The translations under genes and the position numbers were made by a program. Below are positions 6,152 through 11,358 of a stretch of DNA of 11,358 nt, piece by piece. The notes under the pieces are model-generated. The model searched no databases. It worked only from the letters and a program-made list of their open reading frames with translations, and had not been told where the DNA came from. Origin of the DNA: Gallionella sp. (GTDB taxonomy: Bacteria; Pseudomonadota; Gammaproteobacteria; Burkholderiales; Gallionellaceae); assembly GCA_017880945.1 (NCBI GenBank), contig JADGRM010000047.1:1-11358 (forward strand), read 5' to 3'. Position 1 is the first letter of the stretch, and the number at the start of each line of letters is the position of its first letter.

Positions 6152-7531
6152 ATGCAACAAGTACCCGATATCATGACCGCGACCGAGCGTCGCGCCAGCA
6201 TTGGCTTGGCAAGCATCTATGGCCTGCGCATGCTGGGATTGTTCATCATCCTGCCGATCTTTGCCATTTATGCGCAACATCTGTCCGGCGGCGATAGCCA
6301 TCTGTTGATAGGCATCGCGCTCGGGGCTTACGGATTGACCCAGGCGATCCTGCAGATCCCGGCCGGCTGGATGTCAGACCGCTACGGGCGCAAGCCGGTG
6401 ATATACATCAGCCTGATATTGTTCGCGGTGGGCAGCTTCATCGCCGCCGATGCCAGCAACATCTACTGGATCATCATCGGGCGCGTGGTGCAGGGCGCGG
6501 GCGCGCTGAACGCGGCGGTGATGGCGCTCACCGCCGATCTCACCCGCGAAGAAGTCCGCACCAAGGCGATGGCGATGATAGGCATCACCATCGGCATCAC
6601 CTTCTCGATATCGATGGTGCTTTCGCCGATGCTCAACAATGTGTTCGGCGTGCCCGGCATTTTCGCCCTGACCGGTGTGCTGGCGCTGCTGGCGATCGGT
6701 GTGGTGAAATTCGTGATACCCGATCCGGCGATCACGCGCTTCCACAGCGACACTGAAGCGAGCTGGGGACATTTCGCCGAAGTGCTGCGCAACAAGGATC
6801 TGTTGCGGCTCGACTTCGGCATCTTCTCGCTGCACGCGATCCTGATGTCGGTGTTCATGCAAGTGCCGTTCGTGATGCAGAAAGACGGGCTAAGCCTGTC
6901 GCACCATTGGTATATCTATCTGCCGGTGATGCTGGTGGCGTTCGTGCTGATGGTGCCGCCCATCATCATCGCGGAAAAGAAGGCCAAGATGAAACAGATA
7001 TTCATGCTGGCGATCTTTCTGGCGATGTGCGCGCAAGGGCTGCTGATGTTCGCGCAAAACAGCTTGTGGGGCGTGGCCTTCGCATTGCTGATCTTCTTTA
7101 CCGCGTTCAACGTGCTGGAAGCCACGCTGCCCTCGATGATCAGCAAGATCGCGCCGCTGGCCTCCAAAGGCACGGCGATGGGCGTGTATAGCAGCGTGCA
7201 GTTCCTCGGCGCCTTCTCCGGCGCGGCTGTGGGCGGCGCGTTGATGCAATTTGTCGGCGGCAATTCGGTGTTCGTGTTCGCCATCGTGCTGTTGTTGCTG
7301 TGGCTGATCGTCGCATCCACGATGCAGCCTCTGGCGACGGTGCGCACCAAGCTCTATCATTTATCAGAGATGAATGAAGCCGCTGCGGTAGAATTGCAAA
7401 AGCAACTCGCGCAACTGCAAGGCGTGCGCGAAGCGATGGTGGTAGCAGCGGAAAACATTGCCTGCCTCAAGGTGGACATGCAGGGATTCGATGAAGCATC
7501 GGTAGATAAACTCGTGATGAAAGGAGCATGA
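6152..7531 (+). CDS. MFS transporter, YajR-like, with C-terminal YAM-type domain
   Basis: A major facilitator superfamily inner-membrane transporter of 459 residues with about twelve hydrophobic segments. MFS motif A is present as GWMSDRYGRKP (about 72-82), and RVVQGAGALNAAVMA (about 111-125) fits the charged helix-4 region. After the last membrane segment (to about 389) comes a soluble tail, about 399-456, with LSEMNEAAAVELQKQL and VAAENIACLKVD, matching the ferredoxin-like YAM domain known at the C-terminus of E. coli YajR (454 residues). The substrate is unknown. The start is uncertain: ATG 6152 and ATG 6173 are both in frame and neither has a clear Shine-Dalgarno; 6173 (MTATERRASI) resembles the usual family N-terminus. 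The stop is one base before ssb, whose ribosome binding site lies inside this gene, so the two are probably translationally linked. Confidence 0.93.
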   Translation: MQQVPDIMTATERRASIGLASIYGLRMLGLFIILPIFAIYAQHLSGGDSHLLIGIALGAYGLTQAILQIPAGWMSDRYGRKPVIYISLILFAVGSFIAADASNIYWIIIGRVVQGAGALNAAVMALTADLTREEVRTKAMAMIGITIGITFSISMVLSPMLNNVFGVPGIFALTGVLALLAIGVVKFVIPDPAITRFHSDTEASWGHFAEVLRNKDLLRLDFGIFSLHAILMSVFMQVPFVMQKDGLSLSHHWYIYLPVMLVAFVLMVPPIIIAEKKAKMKQIFMLAIFLAMCAQGLLMFAQNSLWGVAFALLIFFTAFNVLEATLPSMISKIAPLASKGTAMGVYSSVQFLGAFSGAAVGGALMQFVGGNSVFVFAIVLLLLWLIVASTMQPLATVRTKLYHLSEMNEAAAVELQKQLAQLQGVREAMVVAAENIACLKVDMQGFDEASVDKLVMKGA

Positions 7532-7532
7532 C

Positions 7533-7994
7533 ATGTCGGTGAACAAAGTGATTCTGATAGGCCGTCTGGGCAAAGACCCGGAAACCCGTTACATGACCAG
7601 CGGCGAAGCAGTGACCAACGCCACGCTGGCGACTTCCGAAAACTGGAAGGACAAGAGCGGCGAGAAGCAGGAAAAAACCGAGTGGCATAACCTGGTGTTC
7701 TACCGCCGTCTCGCCGAGATTGCCGGAGAATATCTGAAGAAAGGCTCGCAGATCTACGTCGAGGGCAAACTCCAAACCCGCAAGTGGCAAACCAAGGAAG
7801 GTCAGGACCGCTACACCACCGAAATCGTGGTCAACGAGATGACCATGCTGGGCGGCAAATCCACCGGCGGCAGTTTCGAAGTGGTGGAGAACAAACCTGC
7901 TGCAACGTCATCCGGCAGCAGCGCGGCGCCTGCAAAATCGGCACCCGCAGCCAAAGGCAGCTTCGATAATTTCGACGACGATATTCCGTTCTGA
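7533..7994 (+). CDS. ssb: Single-stranded DNA-binding protein (SSB)
   Basis: SSB binds and protects single-stranded DNA in replication, recombination and repair, normally as a homotetramer. The 153-residue protein has the N-terminal OB fold (about 1-110): MSVNKVILIGRLGKDPETRY, then EWHNLVFYRRLAEIAGEYLKKG and GKLQTRKWQTKEG. It is followed by a low-complexity Ala/Ser/Pro linker and the acidic tip DDDIPF, which recruits partner proteins. Length and ends are typical. AAGGAG at 7521-7526 lies 6 bases before ATG 7533 and inside the end of the MFS gene, giving an operon with a one-base gap. It ends just before a strong terminator. Confidence 0.98.
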   Translation: MSVNKVILIGRLGKDPETRYMTSGEAVTNATLATSENWKDKSGEKQEKTEWHNLVFYRRLAEIAGEYLKKGSQIYVEGKLQTRKWQTKEGQDRYTTEIVVNEMTMLGGKSTGGSFEVVENKPAATSSGSSAAPAKSAPAAKGSFDNFDDDIPF

Positions 7995-8015
7995 GATATA
8001 GTTAACTGGCAATGC

Positions 8016-8054
8016 AAAAACCACCTGTATCGTTTAAATACAGGGGTTTCTTTG
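8016..8054. terminator. Bidirectional rho-independent terminator
   Basis: AAACC and CCTGTAT (8018-8022, 8024-8030) pair with ATACAGG and GGTTT (8038-8049) as a 12-bp stem with one bulged A and a 7-base loop. A T-rich tract follows on the plus strand, and AAAAA at 8016-8020 gives a T run on the minus strand. It lies between the convergent ssb and response-regulator genes and can serve both. Confidence 0.85.
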
Positions 8055-8078
8055 TTTGCCGCTATATGGTTGTTGTTG

Positions 8079-8091
8079 CACAGAATCTGTG
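8079..8091. repeat. Short perfect dyad between convergent genes
   Basis: CACAGA and TCTGTG flank a single A, forming a 13-base palindrome. It sits between the terminator and the end of the response-regulator gene. One base is too short a loop for a hairpin, so a protein-binding dyad or chance are the options. Confidence 0.35.
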
Positions 8092-8137
8092 GATACTGTC
8101 AGCGGGTATAGATTGCACAGCCTAGGCCAATAACAGA

Positions 8138-9475
8138 CTATTCATCTGCTTCGTAATGGATATCGAGCTTCTTCATTTTTTCCCACAGATTTTTCCGGCT
8201 GATGCCGAGCGCAGTGGCTGTTTCCAGGATATGCCCGCCGTGGCTGCGCAGGATGTCCTGGATGAATTTTCTTTCGCATGCATGAAGATATTCGTTCAGT
8301 GATTCGACGCTTTGAATATGTTCTGGCGGGGCCATCGGCACTTCATCGAAGAGCAGTTCCGCAGTGAGCACATTTTGTTGGGAGAGGATACATGCGCGCT
8401 CCAGGCAATGTTTGAGCTCGCGGATGTTGCCCGGCCAAGGGTGATCCAACAATGCTTTTTCAGCCGACCGGTGCAGTGTGCGTGGGTCGGAATGTTCTGT
8501 TGACCATGTTTCGAGCAGCCGTCCAGCCAGCCACGGGATGTCTTCCTTGCGTTCGCGCAAGGGTGGAATATGCAGATGGATGACGTGGATCCGATAATAC
8601 AGATCTTCGCGGAACTTGCCTTCTTCCACCATTTTTTTGAGATCCTGATGCGTGGCACAGATCAGCCTGATGTCTACAGGAATCGGCGTTTCTCCGCCGA
8701 CACGGACAATTTGGCGTTCCTGAATGGCACGCAGAAGTTTGACTTGCATCGTTGGCGACATTTCACCAATCTCATCAAGGAACAGTGTGCCGCCGATGGC
8801 CAGCTCAAAAACCCCTTTTTTGTCACGAACGGCTCCGGTGAAGGAACCCCTGACATGGCCAAACAATTCTGATTCCAGCAGCGTCTCTGTCAGTGCGCCG
8901 CAATTGACTGCGATAAAAGGCGTCGCGCCGGTTGGATCGTGTTGATGGTGGAGCGCCCGCGCCACCCACTCTTTGCCGACACCGGATTCGCCGGTGATCA
9001 ATACGGAGGTTGAGTTCTGGGCGATCCGGGGGAGCAGCGATTCAACTGTGCGCATTGCGCTGGAGATGCCCAGGTTGTTTTCACCGGCTATTGCCGGCCT
9101 TGATTCAACACACAGGCGCTTTACTGTCTCCAGGAGCGCGCGGATATCCAGCGGCTTGGTGAGATAGTCATGGGCGCCAAGTTTAAGGAGCCGCACGGCG
9201 CGGTCGATTGTGCCGTAGCCCGTGGTGAATACGAACGGGGGTAGTGTCGTTGCAGTCGCTTTCAATTGCACAAACAGGTCTTCGCCATTGATGTCGGGGA
9301 GTTGTATGTCGCTGATGACGACATCGTAATGCTTGTGGGTCAGGGCTTGGATCGCCTCTCGCCCGGTCTTGAACCAGTCGCATTCGAAGTCCTCCAGATC
9401 CAGACGATCCGAGAGCGCTTCGCCCATGATCAGGTCGTCTTCAATCAGGCAGATACGATATGGCTTCGCGTTCAC
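8138..9475 (-). CDS. NtrC-family sigma-54-dependent response regulator
   Basis: A 445-residue transcription activator with three domains. The receiver domain (about 5-120) has acidic residues Glu12-Asp13-Asp14, phospho-acceptor Asp56 in VVISDIQLP, Thr84/Thr85 and Lys107. The AAA+ sigma-54 interaction domain (about 135-375) has Walker A GESGVGKE (162-169), the sigma-54 contact loop as GSFTGA (210-215) rather than the usual GAFTGA, Walker B GGTLFLDE (228-235), and arginine-finger candidates near YYRIHVI and LRERKED. The C-terminal Fis-type helix-turn-helix (about 414-433, TATALGISRKNLWEKMKKL) binds enhancers. Phosphorylation by the adjacent kinase should drive oligomerisation and open sigma-54 promoters. 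The start is GTG 9475, five bases after a perfect AGGAGGT, overlapping the kinase TGA as GTGA. The specific regulon is not evident. Confidence 0.95.
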   Translation of the reverse strand: MNAKPYRICLIEDDLIMGEALSDRLDLEDFECDWFKTGREAIQALTHKHYDVVISDIQLPDINGEDLFVQLKATATTLPPFVFTTGYGTIDRAVRLLKLGAHDYLTKPLDIRALLETVKRLCVESRPAIAGENNLGISSAMRTVESLLPRIAQNSTSVLITGESGVGKEWVARALHHQHDPTGATPFIAVNCGALTETLLESELFGHVRGSFTGAVRDKKGVFELAIGGTLFLDEIGEMSPTMQVKLLRAIQERQIVRVGGETPIPVDIRLICATHQDLKKMVEEGKFREDLYYRIHVIHLHIPPLRERKEDIPWLAGRLLETWSTEHSDPRTLHRSAEKALLDHPWPGNIRELKHCLERACILSQQNVLTAELLFDEVPMAPPEHIQSVESLNEYLHACERKFIQDILRSHGGHILETATALGISRKNLWEKMKKLDIHYEADE

Positions 9476-10929
9476 GCCGCACCTCCTAAGGGGATGTCTA
9501 CGGTGAAATGCATCTGGTTATTCGATTCCCTCTTGACGCTGACGTGTCCGCCGAGTTGATTCACGATCTGGTAGGTGACCCATAAGCCGAGACCGTGCCC
9601 GCTTTCACCTAACGAGGAGAATGGTTCGAACAGGTGTCCGATCTGCTCATCCGATAGTGTCTTGCCGTTGTTTGCCACGGAAAGCTGCAGTTGATCGTCT
9701 GCGATGGCGATATCAAAAGTAACCTCGCCTTGCTGCGATGCTGCCTGAACTGCATTGAGTAGCAAGTTGATCATAATCTGGCGCACAAATGTGGCAGGCA
9801 AAGAAACTTCTTCATCTATGCTGTTGTGCCAGCCGATGTGCAAGCCTTTCTTGCGGGCCATGGGTGTGATCAGAGTCAACACATCCTCAATATCCTGTGG
9901 CGTCAGGTTGCGGCTGTGTATCTTGGCTTCCACCAGCAATGCGCCCACGGTGTCTTTGATCTGGGTCAGTCCGCGCTCGATCAATGTGATGGTTTTCATC
10001 GTGTGCGGGTCTACATCACTATAGCATTTTAGCGTGTCGATGGCTGTGAGCATGCCGCTCAGCGGATTGTTGATTTCGTGAGCTATGCCTGCCGAGAGTT
10101 GTCCCAGTGCCGCCAGACGCTCTGACTGCACCATTTTCCTTTCCAGCACCTCCTTATCCTTGAGATCTTTCAGCATCTGTGTATATGCCTCGAAAAGCCT
10201 GCCGAGTTCATCGCGATGGGCATAGAGCTCGGGATCCAGATTTTCCGGCCACTTCCTGCTGATTTCTCCCATGCGCGCAGTCAGTTGCACCAGCGGCAAT
10301 GCCATACGCCAACCCCAATACCAGTTAAAAGGAAGCAGGATGGCGAGAATGATGGCTCCTGCTGACAATCCTTGCCAGGCGATGTGGGCAAAGCGCGGCA
10401 GGAAGACACTCTTGGGGTAGACAATGATCAAGGTGCCGAAATGTGCCATCTCATTGGCAATGGGGGTGACGTAATAAAAATATTTCGACCCGGGCAGATT
10501 GATCTCCTGCGAACTGAGTTCATCCATCTGGATGATACGGTCTGCGAGCAAGGCATATTCCGGACTCAGTCGACGCATTTCGGTGAGCATGGGGGAAGAT
10601 TTCGGGTGCGCGGAGACAACAACACGCCAGGTATTGTCGACAACCAGAATGGTTTCCGCATTGACCGGGTTTGAACCCGTTATCGTACTTTCGAGTGGTG
10701 CCGAGATGATCTCATACGCCCGCTCTATATCGTCGTGCAGGATCGCTGGAATAAGATTCGATTTAAGCGAATAGCCCATGATCTCCGCATCGACGTGTAA
10801 ATTCTCTTTAAGATCATCATAGGCGTTAAGCATGAACGTACCCGACACGGCCAGCTCGGTGATGATGATGAGCAGCCCACCCCAGAGAGGAATTTTGTAT
10901 CTGAAACTGAGGTCCAAAATGCGTTTCAT
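9472..10929 (-). CDS. Membrane-bound sensor histidine kinase
   Basis: A 485-residue kinase in the inner membrane. Order: transmembrane segment 1 (about 13-34), a periplasmic sensor domain of about 150 residues (35-185), transmembrane segment 2 (about 187-207, rich in Trp), HAMP linker (about 208-258), dimerisation domain with phospho-acceptor His284 in GIAHEINNP, N box with MINLLLNAVQAA (386-397), a G1 box reading VANNG (418-422) where DxG is usual, F box HLFEPFSS, and G2 box GHGLGLW (444-450). It should phosphorylate the regulator encoded immediately downstream. ATG 10929 is overlapped by the stop of an upstream short frame (ATGA) and has no Shine-Dalgarno of its own, implying translational coupling. 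The ligand is unknown; the periplasmic domain has no motif I recognise. Confidence 0.93.
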   Translation of the reverse strand: MKRILDLSFRYKIPLWGGLLIIITELAVSGTFMLNAYDDLKENLHVDAEIMGYSLKSNLIPAILHDDIERAYEIISAPLESTITGSNPVNAETILVVDNTWRVVVSAHPKSSPMLTEMRRLSPEYALLADRIIQMDELSSQEINLPGSKYFYYVTPIANEMAHFGTLIIVYPKSVFLPRFAHIAWQGLSAGAIILAILLPFNWYWGWRMALPLVQLTARMGEISRKWPENLDPELYAHRDELGRLFEAYTQMLKDLKDKEVLERKMVQSERLAALGQLSAGIAHEINNPLSGMLTAIDTLKCYSDVDPHTMKTITLIERGLTQIKDTVGALLVEAKIHSRNLTPQDIEDVLTLITPMARKKGLHIGWHNSIDEEVSLPATFVRQIMINLLLNAVQAASQQGEVTFDIAIADDQLQLSVANNGKTLSDEQIGHLFEPFSSLGESGHGLGLWVTYQIVNQLGGHVSVKRESNNQMHFTVDIPLGGAA

Positions 10930-11147
10930 AAGTCGTCCATGGCGCGCATCATTTTGCGTACACCGTCGGAAACCATTGCGCTGCCGGGTGCGAAGCGGTT
11001 CAGGTTAATTCGTTTGAACACTTTGTCCACCCTGATTATTTGCCATGCCTAACAAGATTTGTTCTGCCCAAACCAAAGTGGATGCCGCAAGAAAAACAGA
11101 AGTCAGAAATAATCGTAATAAATTGATATTAAATAGGAAATAATCAT
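10926..11147 (-). pseudogene. Fragments of a small exported protein gene upstream of the kinase
   Basis: Two coding-looking pieces lie in different frames. One frame, ending at TAA 11005-11007, encodes a clear signal-peptide pattern, NLLRLFLTSVFLAASTLVWA, followed by EQILLGMANNQGGQS. The other frame is open from 11048 and gives VDKVFKRINLNRF then APGSAMVSDGVRK and MMRAMDDL, ending in TGA 10928-10926, which overlaps the kinase ATG as ATGA. An ATG at 11147 is in this second frame but hits a stop before the hydrophobic segment. The natural reading is one former or sequencing-damaged gene for a periplasmic component encoded with the two-component system, broken by frameshifts or an internal deletion. 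Alternatively the 34-codon frame from GTG 11030 is a small coupled leader. I cannot name the family. Confidence 0.5.
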
Positions 11148-11151
11148 ATTT

Positions 11152-11167
11152 GTTACCAAATGGTAAC
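11152..11167. promoter_or_regulatory. Operator-like dyad, copy 1
   Basis: GTTACC-AAAT-GGTAAC is a perfect palindrome in its outer six bases on each side and extends to a 20-base one (TTGTTACCAAATGGTAACAA). It lies within the spacer of a possible minus-strand promoter, TTGTTA to TATGAT (spacing 15), so binding here could repress or activate the kinase operon. Confidence 0.55.
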
Positions 11168-11193
11168 AATATTGAATAAGAATTTTTGATTTT

Positions 11194-11209
11194 GTTACCT
11201 GATGGAAAC
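11194..11209. promoter_or_regulatory. Operator-like dyad, copy 2
   Basis: GTTACC-TGAT-GGAAAC differs from copy 1 by one base in the outer half-sites and lies exactly 42 bases from it, about four helical turns, so both would be on the same face of the DNA. Such pairs are typical of dimer-binding regulators, including NtrC-type enhancers. Confidence 0.5.
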
Positions 11210-11276
11210 ATTTTTTTGTATTGGAATATTTATTAAGTAATAAATCAAAGTTTTCTCTGTGTTTCACCTTCAATAT

Positions 11277-11293
11277 CGGGAATATATTTCCCG
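11277..11293. repeat. CGGGAA/TTCCCG inverted repeat
   Basis: CGGGAA (11277-11282) and TTCCCG (11288-11293) are perfect reverse complements around the five-base spacer TATAT. Either an operator for another regulator or a small hairpin; its sequence is unrelated to the GTTACC dyads. Confidence 0.5.
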
Positions 11294-11358
11294 TTTATTC
11301 ATGATGATAGGCGACATAAAAGTGTTCTCTGTAGTCGCATGAATATTTAGAGCCAGAA

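Larger units (their letters stand above)
11100..11358. other. AT-rich regulatory region upstream of the kinase operon
   Basis: This stretch is much richer in A and T than the neighbouring genes and contains no convincing complete gene. It holds two related 16-bp dyads, a separate CGGGAA/TTCCCG dyad and a possible minus-strand -10 (TATGAT, 11148-11143). I searched by eye for a GG-N10-GC sigma-54 promoter on both strands and found none. A gene beyond the right edge may share this region. Confidence 0.55.

Noticed and set aside
6374..6862. Minus-strand open frames opposite the MFS gene
   Set aside because: The translation is His/Arg/Asp-rich antisense of membrane helices, with no start signal; the plus-strand MFS gene explains the region.
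8296..8658. Overlapping minus-strand frame inside the response regulator
   Set aside because: It is an alternative frame of a strongly conserved AAA+ domain gene.
11005..11211. Intact 68-residue exported protein starting at ATG 11211
   Set aside because: The start lies inside dyad copy 2, has no ribosome binding site, and puts an implausible 30-residue stretch before the signal peptide; a broken gene fits better.
10930..11358. Sigma-54 -24/-12 promoter for the kinase operon
   Set aside because: No GG-N10-GC spacing was found on either strand by eye, despite the NtrC-type regulator.

Overview
The window looks like a chromosomal segment of a betaproteobacterium. The evidence is a divergent uvrA / MFS-transporter / ssb group, an order I recall as common in Betaproteobacteria, with GC-rich and strongly betaproteobacterial-looking UvrA, SSB and NtrC-type proteins. 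Something in or near the Nitrosomonadales/Gallionellaceae is my inference, not a demonstrated placement. No rRNA, tRNA, CRISPR array, intact transposase or phage gene is visible.

Layout. Positions 34-2853 (minus strand) hold a full-length uvrA. Positions 6152-7994 (plus strand) hold a YajR-like MFS transporter with a C-terminal YAM-type domain, followed one base later by ssb, which ends at a strong bidirectional terminator near 8016-8054. Between uvrA and the transporter lies a 3.2 kb accessory block of lower GC. It contains a small polytopic membrane protein with an ambiguous start (3087-3584), an inverted repeat resembling RAYT-associated elements (3593-3649), a cytoplasmic PDC-sensor-like protein (3683-4639, minus), a C_GCAxxG_C_C redox-type protein that has lost its N-terminal Cys region (4742-5116, minus), and a SpoIIAA-like (STAS/SEC14-type) protein with a near-perfect ribosome binding site (5480-5863, plus).

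Positions 8138-10929 (minus strand) encode a two-component system: a membrane histidine kinase (9472-10929), then an NtrC-type sigma-54 response regulator (8138-9475), joined by a four-base GTGA overlap. Just upstream of the kinase are pieces of a possible third gene: a signal-peptide-like segment in one frame, and a C-terminal segment in another frame whose stop overlaps the kinase start as ATGA. Further upstream the DNA is very AT-rich and carries two matching 16-bp dyads exactly 42 bp apart, plus a third unrelated dyad. These are good candidates for regulator binding sites.

How the parts work together. uvrA and ssb are housekeeping DNA-repair and replication genes. The accessory block contributes small sensor or redox proteins of uncertain role. 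The kinase/regulator pair probably senses a periplasmic or membrane signal and activates sigma-54 promoters; no convincing -24/-12 promoter is seen inside the window, so its main target is likely outside. The most unusual points are the interrupted uvrA-MFS-ssb locus, the truncated C_GCAxxG gene starting in a palindrome, the frame conflict at 3083-3087, and the broken gene plus paired dyads upstream of the kinase.
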